This document shows, piece after piece, positions 39,401 to 54,400 of a stretch of DNA of 64,000 bases. Both the position numbers and the translations under genes were made by a program. Position 1 is the first letter of the stretch, and every line of letters starts with the position of its first letter. Below the pieces are notes generated by a model. That model worked only from the letters and a program-made list of their open reading frames with translations. It was not told the origin of the DNA and made no database searches. The stretch is taken from positions 49,005 to 113,004 of the forward strand of contig JAJSSI010000033.1 in assembly GCA_031841125.1 (NCBI GenBank), written 5' to 3'. The DNA comes from Acanthococcus lagerstroemiae (taxonomy: Eukaryota; Arthropoda; Insecta; Hemiptera; Eriococcidae).

Positions 39401-42400
39401 ATCAAAAATTTCGATTTCATGAGTGTTTCTTACTCAATTTTTCACGCTGAGTTCGAATTCGCTTTTGGAATTTGGCGGCGACCCTCCGTTCCCGAGATAC
39501 CCTCGAAAAAGTTGGAAAAATTGATCAATTTGGGTCAAAAAATGACTCTAGCTCAATTTTGACAACGGATTCGAATTCGTCTCGAAAAATTGACTAACTA
39601 GCACCAGCCCCGACGCCGTAGCTCTCCGAAAATTTTTTCGCCCCAAAAAATGCATGATGTATAGTATGGAGAAATTTTCAAAATTTGAGAAAATCAAAAA
39701 TTTCGATTTCATGAGTGTTTCTTACTCAATTTTTCACGCTGAGTTCGAATTCGCTTTTGGAATTTGGCGGCGACCCTCCGTTCCCGAGATACCCTCGAAA
39801 AAGTTGGAAAAATTGATCAATTTGGGTCAAAAAATGACTCTAGCTCAATTTTGACAACGGATTCGAATTCGTCTCGAAAAATTGACTAACTAGCACCAGC
39901 CCCGACGCCGTAGCTCTCCGAAAATTTTTTCGCCCCAAAAAATGCATGATGTATAGTATGGAGAAATTTTCAAAATTTGAGAAAATCAAAAATTTCGATT
40001 TCATGAGTGTTTCTTACTCAATTTTTCACGCTGAGTTCGAATTCGCTTTTGGAATTTGGCGGCGACCCTCCGTTCCCGAGATACCCTCGAAAAAGTTGGA
40101 AAAATTGATCAATTTGGGTCAAAAAATGACTCTAGCTCAATTTTGACAACGGATTCGAATTCGTCTCGAAAAATTGACTAACTAGCACCAGCCCCGACGC
40201 CGTAGCTCTCCGAAAATTTTTTCGCCCCAAAAAATGCATGATGTATAGTATGGAGAAATTTTCAAAATTTGAGAAAATCAAAAATTTCGATTTCATGAGT
40301 GTTTCTTACTCAATTTTTCACGCTGAGTTCGAATTCGCTTTTGGAATTTGGCGGCGACCCTCCGTTCCCGAGATACCCTCGAAAAAGTTGGAAAAATTGA
40401 TCAATTTGGGTCAAAAAATGACTCTAGCTCAATTTTGACAACGGATTCGAATTCGTCTCGAAAAATTGACTAACTAGCACCAGCCCCGACGCCGTAGCTC
40501 TCCGAAAATTTTTTCGCCCCAAAAAATGCATGATGTATAGTATGGAGAAATTTTCAAAATTTGAGAAAATCAAAAATTTCGATTTCATGAGTGTTTCTTA
40601 CTCAATTTTTCACGCTGAGTTCGAATTCGCTTTTGGAATTTGGCGGCGACCCTCCGTTCCCGAGATACCCTCGAAAAAGTTGGAAAAATTGATCAATTTG
40701 GGTCAAAAAATGACTCTAGCTCAATTTTGACAACGGATTCGAATTCGTCTCGAAAAATTGACTAACTAGCACCAGCCCCGACGCCGTAGCTCTCCGAAAA
40801 TTTTTTCGCCCCAAAAAATGCATGATGTATAGTATGGAGAAATTTTCAAAATTTGAGAAAATCAAAAATTTCGATTTCATGAGTGTTTCTTACTCAATTT
40901 TTCACGCTGAGTTCGAATTCGCTTTTGGAATTTGGCGGCGACCCTCCGTTCCCGAGATACCCTCGAAAAAGTTGGAAAAATTGATCAATTTGGGTCAAAA
41001 AATGACTCTAGCTCAATTTTGACAACGGATTCGAATTCGTCTCGAAAAATTGACTAACTAGCACCAGCCCCGACGCCGTAGCTCTCCGAAAATTTTTTCG
41101 CCCCAAAAAATGCATGATGTATAGTATGGAGAAATTTTCAAAATTTGAGAAAATCAAAAATTTCGATTTCATGAGTGTTTCTTACTCAATTTTTCACGCT
41201 GAGTTCGAATTCGCTTTTGGAATTTGGCGGCGACCCTCCGTTCCCGAGATACCCTCGAAAAAGTTGGAAAAATTGATCAATTTGGGTCAAAAAATGACTC
41301 TAGCTCAATTTTGACAACGGATTCGAATTCGTCTCGAAAAATTGACTAACTAGCACCAGCCCCGACGCCGTAGCTCTCCGAAAATTTTTTCGCCCCAAAA
41401 AATGCATGATGTATAGTATGGAGAAATTTTCAAAATTTGAGAAAATCAAAAATTTCGATTTCATGAGTGTTTCTTACTCAATTTTTCACGCTGAGTTCGA
41501 ATTCGCTTTTGGAATTTGGCGGCGACCCTCCGTTCCCGAGATACCCTCGAAAAAGTTGGAAAAATTGATCAATTTGGGTCAAAAAATGACTCTAGCTCAA
41601 TTTTGACAACGGATTCGAATTCGTCTCGAAAAATTGACTAACTAGCACCAGCCCCGACGCCGTAGCTCTCCGAAAATTTTTTCGCCCCAAAAAATGCATG
41701 ATGTATAGTATGGAGAAATTTTCAAAATTTGAGAAAATCAAAAATTTCGATTTCATGAGTGTTTCTTACTCAATTTTTCACGCTGAGTTCGAATTCGCTT
41801 TTGGAATTTGGCGGCGACCCTCCGTTCCCGAGATACCCTCGAAAAAGTTGGAAAAATTGATCAATTTGGGTCAAAAAATGACTCTAGCTCAATTTTGACA
41901 ACGGATTCGAATTCGTCTCGAAAAATTGACTAACTAGCACCAGCCCCGACGCCGTAGCTCTCCGAAAATTTTTTCGCCCCAAAAAATGCATGATGTATAG
42001 TATGGAGAAATTTTCAAAATTTGAGAAAATCAAAAATTTCGATTTCATGAGTGTTTCTTACTCAATTTTTCACGCTGAGTTCGAATTCGCTTTTGGAATT
42101 TGGCGGCGACCCTCCGTTCCCGAGATACCCTCGAAAAAGTTGGAAAAATTGATCAATTTGGGTCAAAAAATGACTCTAGCTCAATTTTGACAACGGATTC
42201 GAATTCGTCTCGAAAAATTGACTAACTAGCACCAGCCCCGACGCCGTAGCTCTCCGAAAATTTTTTCGCCCCAAAAAATGCATGATGTATAGTATGGAGA
42301 AATTTTCAAAATTTGAGAAAATCAAAAATTTCGATTTCATGAGTGTTTCTTACTCAATTTTTCACGCTGAGTTCGAATTCGCTTTTGGAATTTGGCGGCG

Positions 42401-45400
42401 ACCCTCCGTTCCCGAGATACCCTCGAAAAAGTTGGAAAAATTGATCAATTTGGGTCAAAAAATGACTCTAGCTCAATTTTGACAACGGATTCGAATTCGT
42501 CTCGAAAAATTGACTAACTAGCACCAGCCCCGACGCCGTAGCTCTCCGAAAATTTTTTCGCCCCAAAAAATGCATGATGTATAGTATGGAGAAATTTTCA
42601 AAATTTGAGAAAATCAAAAATTTCGATTTCATGAGTGTTTCTTACTCAATTTTTCACGCTGAGTTCGAATTCGCTTTTGGAATTTGGCGGCGACCCTCCG
42701 TTCCCGAGATACCCTCGAAAAAGTTGGAAAAATTGATCAATTTGGGTCAAAAAATGACTCTAGCTCAATTTTGACAACGGATTCGAATTCGTCTCGAAAA
42801 ATTGACTAACTAGCACCAGCCCCGACGCCGTAGCTCTCCGAAAATTTTTTCGCCCCAAAAAATGCATGATGTATAGTATGGAGAAATTTTCAAAATTTGA
42901 GAAAATCAAAAATTTCGATTTCATGAGTGTTTCTTACTCAATTTTTCACGCTGAGTTCGAATTCGCTTTTGGAATTTGGCGGCGACCCTCCGTTCCCGAG
43001 ATACCCTCGAAAAAGTTGGAAAAATTGATCAATTTGGGTCAAAAAATGACTCTAGCTCAATTTTGACAACGGATTCGAATTCGTCTCGAAAAATTGACTA
43101 ACTAGCACCAGCCCCGACGCCGTAGCTCTCCGAAAATTTTTTCGCCCCAAAAAATGCATGATGTATAGTATGGAGAAATTTTCAAAATTTGAGAAAATCA
43201 AAAATTTCGATTTCATGAGTGTTTCTTACTCAATTTTTCACGCTGAGTTCGAATTCGCTTTTGGAATTTGGCGGCGACCCTCCGTTCCCGAGATACCCTC
43301 GAAAAAGTTGGAAAAATTGATCAATTTGGGTCAAAAAATGACTCTAGCTCAATTTTGACAACGGATTCGAATTCGTCTCGAAAAATTGACTAACTAGCAC
43401 CAGCCCCGACGCCGTAGCTCTCCGAAAATTTTTTCGCCCCAAAAAATGCATGATGTATAGTATGGAGAAATTTTCAAAATTTGAGAAAATCAAAAATTTC
43501 GATTTCATGAGTGTTTCTTACTCAATTTTTCACGCTGAGTTCGAATTCGCTTTTGGAATTTGGCGGCGACCCTCCGTTCCCGAGATACCCTCGAAAAAGT
43601 TGGAAAAATTGATCAATTTGGGTCAAAAAATGACTCTAGCTCAATTTTGACAACGGATTCGAATTCGTCTCGAAAAATTGACTAACTAGCACCAGCCCCG
43701 ACGCCGTAGCTCTCCGAAAATTTTTTCGCCCCAAAAAATGCATGATGTATAGTATGGAGAAATTTTCAAAATTTGAGAAAATCAAAAATTTCGATTTCAT
43801 GAGTGTTTCTTACTCAATTTTTCACGCTGAGTTCGAATTCGCTTTTGGAATTTGGCGGCGACCCTCCGTTCCCGAGATACCCTCGAAAAAGTTGGAAAAA
43901 TTGATCAATTTGGGTCAAAAAATGACTCTAGCTCAATTTTGACAACGGATTCGAATTCGTCTCGAAAAATTGACTAACTAGCACCAGCCCCGACGCCGTA
44001 GCTCTCCGAAAATTTTTTCGCCCCAAAAAATGCATGATGTATAGTATGGAGAAATTTTCAAAATTTGAGAAAATCAAAAATTTCGATTTCATGAGTGTTT
44101 CTTACTCAATTTTTCACGCTGAGTTCGAATTCGCTTTTGGAATTTGGCGGCGACCCTCCGTTCCCGAGATACCCTCGAAAAAGTTGGAAAAATTGATCAA
44201 TTTGGGTCAAAAAATGACTCTAGCTCAATTTTGACAACGGATTCGAATTCGTCTCGAAAAATTGACTAACTAGCACCAGCCCCGACGCCGTAGCTCTCCG
44301 AAAATTTTTTCGCCCCAAAAAATGCATGATGTATAGTATGGAGAAATTTTCAAAATTTGAGAAAATCAAAAATTTCGATTTCATGAGTGTTTCTTACTCA
44401 ATTTTTCACGCTGAGTTCGAATTCGCTTTTGGAATTTGGCGGCGACCCTCCGTTCCCGAGATACCCTCGAAAAAGTTGGAAAAATTGATCAATTTGGGTC
44501 AAAAAATGACTCTAGCTCAATTTTGACAACGGATTCGAATTCGTCTCGAAAAATTGACTAACTAGCACCAGCCCCGACGCCGTAGCTCTCCGAAAATTTT
44601 TTCGCCCCAAAAAATGCATGATGTATAGTATGGAGAAATTTTCAAAATTTGAGAAAATCAAAAATTTCGATTTCATGAGTGTTTCTTACTCAATTTTTCA
44701 CGCTGAGTTCGAATTCGCTTTTGGAATTTGGCGGCGACCCTCCGTTCCCGAGATACCCTCGAAAAAGTTGGAAAAATTGATCAATTTGGGTCAAAAAATG
44801 ACTCTAGCTCAATTTTGACAACGGATTCGAATTCGTCTCGAAAAATTGACTAACTAGCACCAGCCCCGACGCCGTAGCTCTCCGAAAATTTTTTCGCCCC
44901 AAAAAATGCATGATGTATAGTATGGAGAAATTTTCAAAATTTGAGAAAATCAAAAATTTCGATTTCATGAGTGTTTCTTACTCAATTTTTCACGCTGAGT
45001 TCGAATTCGCTTTTGGAATTTGGCGGCGACCCTCCGTTCCCGAGATACCCTCGAAAAAGTTGGAAAAATTGATCAATTTGGGTCAAAAAATGACTCTAGC
45101 TCAATTTTGACAACGGATTCGAATTCGTCTCGAAAAATTGACTAACTAGCACCAGCCCCGACGCCGTAGCTCTCCGAAAATTTTTTCGCCCCAAAAAATG
45201 CATGATGTATAGTATGGAGAAATTTTCAAAATTTGAGAAAATCAAAAATTTCGATTTCATGAGTGTTTCTTACTCAATTTTTCACGCTGAGTTCGAATTC
45301 GCTTTTGGAATTTGGCGGCGACCCTCCGTTCCCGAGATACCCTCGAAAAAGTTGGAAAAATTGATCAATTTGGGTCAAAAAATGACTCTAGCTCAATTTT

Positions 45401-48400
45401 GACAACGGATTCGAATTCGTCTCGAAAAATTGACTAACTAGCACCAGCCCCGACGCCGTAGCTCTCCGAAAATTTTTTCGCCCCAAAAAATGCATGATGT
45501 ATAGTATGGAGAAATTTTCAAAATTTGAGAAAATCAAAAATTTCGATTTCATGAGTGTTTCTTACTCAATTTTTCACGCTGAGTTCGAATTCGCTTTTGG
45601 AATTTGGCGGCGACCCTCCGTTCCCGAGATACCCTCGAAAAAGTTGGAAAAATTGATCAATTTGGGTCAAAAAATGACTCTAGCTCAATTTTGACAACGG
45701 ATTCGAATTCGTCTCGAAAAATTGACTAACTAGCACCAGCCCCGACGCCGTAGCTCTCCGAAAATTTTTTCGCCCCAAAAAATGCATGATGTATAGTATG
45801 GAGAAATTTTCAAAATTTGAGAAAATCAAAAATTTCGATTTCATGAGTGTTTCTTACTCAATTTTTCACGCTGAGTTCGAATTCGCTTTTGGAATTTGGC
45901 GGCGACCCTCCGTTCCCGAGATACCCTCGAAAAAGTTGGAAAAATTGATCAATTTGGGTCAAAAAATGACTCTAGCTCAATTTTGACAACGGATTCGAAT
46001 TCGTCTCGAAAAATTGACTAACTAGCACCAGCCCCGACGCCGTAGCTCTCCGAAAATTTTTTCGCCCCAAAAAATGCATGATGTATAGTATGGAGAAATT
46101 TTCAAAATTTGAGAAAATCAAAAATTTCGATTTCATGAGTGTTTCTTACTCAATTTTTCACGCTGAGTTCGAATTCGCTTTTGGAATTTGGCGGCGACCC
46201 TCCGTTCCCGAGATACCCTCGAAAAAGTTGGAAAAATTGATCAATTTGGGTCAAAAAATGACTCTAGCTCAATTTTGACAACGGATTCGAATTCGTCTCG
46301 AAAAATTGACTAACTAGCACCAGCCCCGACGCCGTAGCTCTCCGAAAATTTTTTCGCCCCAAAAAATGCATGATGTATAGTATGGAGAAATTTTCAAAAT
46401 TTGAGAAAATCAAAAATTTCGATTTCATGAGTGTTTCTTACTCAATTTTTCACGCTGAGTTCGAATTCGCTTTTGGAATTTGGCGGCGACCCTCCGTTCC
46501 CGAGATACCCTCGAAAAAGTTGGAAAAATTGATCAATTTGGGTCAAAAAATGACTCTAGCTCAATTTTGACAACGGATTCGAATTCGTCTCGAAAAATTG
46601 ACTAACTAGCACCAGCCCCGACGCCGTAGCTCTCCGAAAATTTTTTCGCCCCAAAAAATGCATGATGTATAGTATGGAGAAATTTTCAAAATTTGAGAAA
46701 ATCAAAAATTTCGATTTCATGAGTGTTTCTTACTCAATTTTTCACGCTGAGTTCGAATTCGCTTTTGGAATTTGGCGGCGACCCTCCGTTCCCGAGATAC
46801 CCTCGAAAAAGTTGGAAAAATTGATCAATTTGGGTCAAAAAATGACTCTAGCTCAATTTTGACAACGGATTCGAATTCGTCTCGAAAAATTGACTAACTA
46901 GCACCAGCCCCGACGCCGTAGCTCTCCGAAAATTTTTTCGCCCCAAAAAATGCATGATGTATAGTATGGAGAAATTTTCAAAATTTGAGAAAATCAAAAA
47001 TTTCGATTTCATGAGTGTTTCTTACTCAATTTTTCACGCTGAGTTCGAATTCGCTTTTGGAATTTGGCGGCGACCCTCCGTTCCCGAGATACCCTCGAAA
47101 AAGTTGGAAAAATTGATCAATTTGGGTCAAAAAATGACTCTAGCTCAATTTTGACAACGGATTCGAATTCGTCTCGAAAAATTGACTAACTAGCACCAGC
47201 CCCGACGCCGTAGCTCTCCGAAAATTTTTTCGCCCCAAAAAATGCATGATGTATAGTATGGAGAAATTTTCAAAATTTGAGAAAATCAAAAATTTCGATT
47301 TCATGAGTGTTTCTTACTCAATTTTTCACGCTGAGTTCGAATTCGCTTTTGGAATTTGGCGGCGACCCTCCGTTCCCGAGATACCCTCGAAAAAGTTGGA
47401 AAAATTGATCAATTTGGGTCAAAAAATGACTCTAGCTCAATTTTGACAACGGATTCGAATTCGTCTCGAAAAATTGACTAACTAGCACCAGCCCCGACGC
47501 CGTAGCTCTCCGAAAATTTTTTCGCCCCAAAAAATGCATGATGTATAGTATGGAGAAATTTTCAAAATTTGAGAAAATCAAAAATTTCGATTTCATGAGT
47601 GTTTCTTACTCAATTTTTCACGCTGAGTTCGAATTCGCTTTTGGAATTTGGCGGCGACCCTCCGTTCCCGAGATACCCTCGAAAAAGTTGGAAAAATTGA
47701 TCAATTTGGGTCAAAAAATGACTCTAGCTCAATTTTGACAACGGATTCGAATTCGTCTCGAAAAATTGACTAACTAGCACCAGCCCCGACGCCGTAGCTC
47801 TCCGAAAATTTTTTCGCCCCAAAAAATGCATGATGTATAGTATGGAGAAATTTTCAAAATTTGAGAAAATCAAAAATTTCGATTTCATGAGTGTTTCTTA
47901 CTCAATTTTTCACGCTGAGTTCGAATTCGCTTTTGGAATTTGGCGGCGACCCTCCGTTCCCGAGATACCCTCGAAAAAGTTGGAAAAATTGATCAATTTG
48001 GGTCAAAAAATGACTCTAGCTCAATTTTGACAACGGATTCGAATTCGTCTCGAAAAATTGACTAACTAGCACCAGCCCCGACGCCGTAGCTCTCCGAAAA
48101 TTTTTTCGCCCCAAAAAATGCATGATGTATAGTATGGAGAAATTTTCAAAATTTGAGAAAATCAAAAATTTCGATTTCATGAGTGTTTCTTACTCAATTT
48201 TTCACGCTGAGTTCGAATTCGCTTTTGGAATTTGGCGGCGACCCTCCGTTCCCGAGATACCCTCGAAAAAGTTGGAAAAATTGATCAATTTGGGTCAAAA
48301 AATGACTCTAGCTCAATTTTGACAACGGATTCGAATTCGTCTCGAAAAATTGACTAACTAGCACCAGCCCCGACGCCGTAGCTCTCCGAAAATTTTTTCG

Positions 48401-51400
48401 CCCCAAAAAATGCATGATGTATAGTATGGAGAAATTTTCAAAATTTGAGAAAATCAAAAATTTCGATTTCATGAGTGTTTCTTACTCAATTTTTCACGCT
48501 GAGTTCGAATTCGCTTTTGGAATTTGGCGGCGACCCTCCGTTCCCGAGATACCCTCGAAAAAGTTGGAAAAATTGATCAATTTGGGTCAAAAAATGACTC
48601 TAGCTCAATTTTGACAACGGATTCGAATTCGTCTCGAAAAATTGACTAACTAGCACCAGCCCCGACGCCGTAGCTCTCCGAAAATTTTTTCGCCCCAAAA
48701 AATGCATGATGTATAGTATGGAGAAATTTTCAAAATTTGAGAAAATCAAAAATTTCGATTTCATGAGTGTTTCTTACTCAATTTTTCACGCTGAGTTCGA
48801 ATTCGCTTTTGGAATTTGGCGGCGACCCTCCGTTCCCGAGATACCCTCGAAAAAGTTGGAAAAATTGATCAATTTGGGTCAAAAAATGACTCTAGCTCAA
48901 TTTTGACAACGGATTCGAATTCGTCTCGAAAAATTGACTAACTAGCACCAGCCCCGACGCCGTAGCTCTCCGAAAATTTTTTCGCCCCAAAAAATGCATG
49001 ATGTATAGTATGGAGAAATTTTCAAAATTTGAGAAAATCAAAAATTTCGATTTCATGAGTGTTTCTTACTCAATTTTTCACGCTGAGTTCGAATTCGCTT
49101 TTGGAATTTGGCGGCGACCCTCCGTTCCCGAGATACCCTCGAAAAAGTTGGAAAAATTGATCAATTTGGGTCAAAAAATGACTCTAGCTCAATTTTGACA
49201 ACGGATTCGAATTCGTCTCGAAAAATTGACTAACTAGCACCAGCCCCGACGCCGTAGCTCTCCGAAAATTTTTTCGCCCCAAAAAATGCATGATGTATAG
49301 TATGGAGAAATTTTCAAAATTTGAGAAAATCAAAAATTTCGATTTCATGAGTGTTTCTTACTCAATTTTTCACGCTGAGTTCGAATTCGCTTTTGGAATT
49401 TGGCGGCGACCCTCCGTTCCCGAGATACCCTCGAAAAAGTTGGAAAAATTGATCAATTTGGGTCAAAAAATGACTCTAGCTCAATTTTGACAACGGATTC
49501 GAATTCGTCTCGAAAAATTGACTAACTAGCACCAGCCCCGACGCCGTAGCTCTCCGAAAATTTTTTCGCCCCAAAAAATGCATGATGTATAGTATGGAGA
49601 AATTTTCAAAATTTGAGAAAATCAAAAATTTCGATTTCATGAGTGTTTCTTACTCAATTTTTCACGCTGAGTTCGAATTCGCTTTTGGAATTTGGCGGCG
49701 ACCCTCCGTTCCCGAGATACCCTCGAAAAAGTTGGAAAAATTGATCAATTTGGGTCAAAAAATGACTCTAGCTCAATTTTGACAACGGATTCGAATTCGT
49801 CTCGAAAAATTGACTAACTAGCACCAGCCCCGACGCCGTAGCTCTCCGAAAATTTTTTCGCCCCAAAAAATGCATGATGTATAGTATGGAGAAATTTTCA
49901 AAATTTGAGAAAATCAAAAATTTCGATTTCATGAGTGTTTCTTACTCAATTTTTCACGCTGAGTTCGAATTCGCTTTTGGAATTTGGCGGCGACCCTCCG
50001 TTCCCGAGATACCCTCGAAAAAGTTGGAAAAATTGATCAATTTGGGTCAAAAAATGACTCTAGCTCAATTTTGACAACGGATTCGAATTCGTCTCGAAAA
50101 ATTGACTAACTAGCACCAGCCCCGACGCCGTAGCTCTCCGAAAATTTTTTCGCCCCAAAAAATGCATGATGTATAGTATGGAGAAATTTTCAAAATTTGA
50201 GAAAATCAAAAATTTCGATTTCATGAGTGTTTCTTACTCAATTTTTCACGCTGAGTTCGAATTCGCTTTTGGAATTTGGCGGCGACCCTCCGTTCCCGAG
50301 ATACCCTCGAAAAAGTTGGAAAAATTGATCAATTTGGGTCAAAAAATGACTCTAGCTCAATTTTGACAACGGATTCGAATTCGTCTCGAAAAATTGACTA
50401 ACTAGCACCAGCCCCGACGCCGTAGCTCTCCGAAAATTTTTTCGCCCCAAAAAATGCATGATGTATAGTATGGAGAAATTTTCAAAATTTGAGAAAATCA
50501 AAAATTTCGATTTCATGAGTGTTTCTTACTCAATTTTTCACGCTGAGTTCGAATTCGCTTTTGGAATTTGGCGGCGACCCTCCGTTCCCGAGATACCCTC
50601 GAAAAAGTTGGAAAAATTGATCAATTTGGGTCAAAAAATGACTCTAGCTCAATTTTGACAACGGATTCGAATTCGTCTCGAAAAATTGACTAACTAGCAC
50701 CAGCCCCGACGCCGTAGCTCTCCGAAAATTTTTTCGCCCCAAAAAATGCATGATGTATAGTATGGAGAAATTTTCAAAATTTGAGAAAATCAAAAATTTC
50801 GATTTCATGAGTGTTTCTTACTCAATTTTTCACGCTGAGTTCGAATTCGCTTTTGGAATTTGGCGGCGACCCTCCGTTCCCGAGATACCCTCGAAAAAGT
50901 TGGAAAAATTGATCAATTTGGGTCAAAAAATGACTCTAGCTCAATTTTGACAACGGATTCGAATTCGTCTCGAAAAATTGACTAACTAGCACCAGCCCCG
51001 ACGCCGTAGCTCTCCGAAAATTTTTTCGCCCCAAAAAATGCATGATGTATAGTATGGAGAAATTTTCAAAATTTGAGAAAATCAAAAATTTCGATTTCAT
51101 GAGTGTTTCTTACTCAATTTTTCACGCTGAGTTCGAATTCGCTTTTGGAATTTGGCGGCGACCCTCCGTTCCCGAGATACCCTCGAAAAAGTTGGAAAAA
51201 TTGATCAATTTGGGTCAAAAAATGACTCTAGCTCAATTTTGACAACGGATTCGAATTCGTCTCGAAAAATTGACTAACTAGCACCAGCCCCGACGCCGTA
51301 GCTCTCCGAAAATTTTTTCGCCCCAAAAAATGCATGATGTATAGTATGGAGAAATTTTCAAAATTTGAGAAAATCAAAAATTTCGATTTCATGAGTGTTT

Positions 51401-54400
51401 CTTACTCAATTTTTCACGCTGAGTTCGAATTCGCTTTTGGAATTTGGCGGCGACCCTCCGTTCCCGAGATACCCTCGAAAAAGTTGGAAAAATTGATCAA
51501 TTTGGGTCAAAAAATGACTCTAGCTCAATTTTGACAACGGATTCGAATTCGTCTCGAAAAATTGACTAACTAGCACCAGCCCCGACGCCGTAGCTCTCCG
51601 AAAATTTTTTCGCCCCAAAAAATGCATGATGTATAGTATGGAGAAATTTTCAAAATTTGAGAAAATCAAAAATTTCGATTTCATGAGTGTTTCTTACTCA
51701 ATTTTTCACGCTGAGTTCGAATTCGCTTTTGGAATTTGGCGGCGACCCTCCGTTCCCGAGATACCCTCGAAAAAGTTGGAAAAATTGATCAATTTGGGTC
51801 AAAAAATGACTCTAGCTCAATTTTGACAACGGATTCGAATTCGTCTCGAAAAATTGACTAACTAGCACCAGCCCCGACGCCGTAGCTCTCCGAAAATTTT
51901 TTCGCCCCAAAAAATGCATGATGTATAGTATGGAGAAATTTTCAAAATTTGAGAAAATCAAAAATTTCGATTTCATGAGTGTTTCTTACTCAATTTTTCA
52001 CGCTGAGTTCGAATTCGCTTTTGGAATTTGGCGGCGACCCTCCGTTCCCGAGATACCCTCGAAAAAGTTGGAAAAATTGATCAATTTGGGTCAAAAAATG
52101 ACTCTAGCTCAATTTTGACAACGGATTCGAATTCGTCTCGAAAAATTGACTAACTAGCACCAGCCCCGACGCCGTAGCTCTCCGAAAATTTTTTCGCCCC
52201 AAAAAATGCATGATGTATAGTATGGAGAAATTTTCAAAATTTGAGAAAATCAAAAATTTCGATTTCATGAGTGTTTCTTACTCAATTTTTCACGCTGAGT
52301 TCGAATTCGCTTTTGGAATTTGGCGGCGACCCTCCGTTCCCGAGATACCCTCGAAAAAGTTGGAAAAATTGATCAATTTGGGTCAAAAAATGACTCTAGC
52401 TCAATTTTGACAACGGATTCGAATTCGTCTCGAAAAATTGACTAACTAGCACCAGCCCCGACGCCGTAGCTCTCCGAAAATTTTTTCGCCCCAAAAAATG
52501 CATGATGTATAGTATGGAGAAATTTTCAAAATTTGAGAAAATCAAAAATTTCGATTTCATGAGTGTTTCTTACTCAATTTTTCACGCTGAGTTCGAATTC
52601 GCTTTTGGAATTTGGCGGCGACCCTCCGTTCCCGAGATACCCTCGAAAAAGTTGGAAAAATTGATCAATTTGGGTCAAAAAATGACTCTAGCTCAATTTT
52701 GACAACGGATTCGAATTCGTCTCGAAAAATTGACTAACTAGCACCAGCCCCGACGCCGTAGCTCTCCGAAAATTTTTTCGCCCCAAAAAATGCATGATGT
52801 ATAGTATGGAGAAATTTTCAAAATTTGAGAAAATCAAAAATTTCGATTTCATGAGTGTTTCTTACTCAATTTTTCACGCTGAGTTCGAATTCGCTTTTGG
52901 AATTTGGCGGCGACCCTCCGTTCCCGAGATACCCTCGAAAAAGTTGGAAAAATTGATCAATTTGGGTCAAAAAATGACTCTAGCTCAATTTTGACAACGG
53001 ATTCGAATTCGTCTCGAAAAATTGACTAACTAGCACCAGCCCCGACGCCGTAGCTCTCCGAAAATTTTTTCGCCCCAAAAAATGCATGATGTATAGTATG
53101 GAGAAATTTTCAAAATTTGAGAAAATCAAAAATTTCGATTTCATGAGTGTTTCTTACTCAATTTTTCACGCTGAGTTCGAATTCGCTTTTGGAATTTGGC
53201 GGCGACCCTCCGTTCCCGAGATACCCTCGAAAAAGTTGGAAAAATTGATCAATTTGGGTCAAAAAATGACTCTAGCTCAATTTTGACAACGGATTCGAAT
53301 TCGTCTCGAAAAATTGACTAACTAGCACCAGCCCCGACGCCGTAGCTCTCCGAAAATTTTTTCGCCCCAAAAAATGCATGATGTATAGTATGGAGAAATT
53401 TTCAAAATTTGAGAAAATCAAAAATTTCGATTTCATGAGTGTTTCTTACTCAATTTTTCACGCTGAGTTCGAATTCGCTTTTGGAATTTGGCGGCGACCC
53501 TCCGTTCCCGAGATACCCTCGAAAAAGTTGGAAAAATTGATCAATTTGGGTCAAAAAATGACTCTAGCTCAATTTTGACAACGGATTCGAATTCGTCTCG
53601 AAAAATTGACTAACTAGCACCAGCCCCGACGCCGTAGCTCTCCGAAAATTTTTTCGCCCCAAAAAATGCATGATGTATAGTATGGAGAAATTTTCAAAAT
53701 TTGAGAAAATCAAAAATTTCGATTTCATGAGTGTTTCTTACTCAATTTTTCACGCTGAGTTCGAATTCGCTTTTGGAATTTGGCGGCGACCCTCCGTTCC
53801 CGAGATACCCTCGAAAAAGTTGGAAAAATTGATCAATTTGGGTCAAAAAATGACTCTAGCTCAATTTTGACAACGGATTCGAATTCGTCTCGAAAAATTG
53901 ACTAACTAGCACCAGCCCCGACGCCGTAGCTCTCCGAAAATTTTTTCGCCCCAAAAAATGCATGATGTATAGTATGGAGAAATTTTCAAAATTTGAGAAA
54001 ATCAAAAATTTCGATTTCATGAGTGTTTCTTACTCAATTTTTCACGCTGAGTTCGAATTCGCTTTTGGAATTTGGCGGCGACCCTCCGTTCCCGAGATAC
54101 CCTCGAAAAAGTTGGAAAAATTGATCAATTTGGGTCAAAAAATGACTCTAGCTCAATTTTGACAACGGATTCGAATTCGTCTCGAAAAATTGACTAACTA
54201 GCACCAGCCCCGACGCCGTAGCTCTCCGAAAATTTTTTCGCCCCAAAAAATGCATGATGTATAGTATGGAGAAATTTTCAAAATTTGAGAAAATCAAAAA
54301 TTTCGATTTCATGAGTGTTTCTTACTCAATTTTTCACGCTGAGTTCGAATTCGCTTTTGGAATTTGGCGGCGACCCTCCGTTCCCGAGATACCCTCGAAA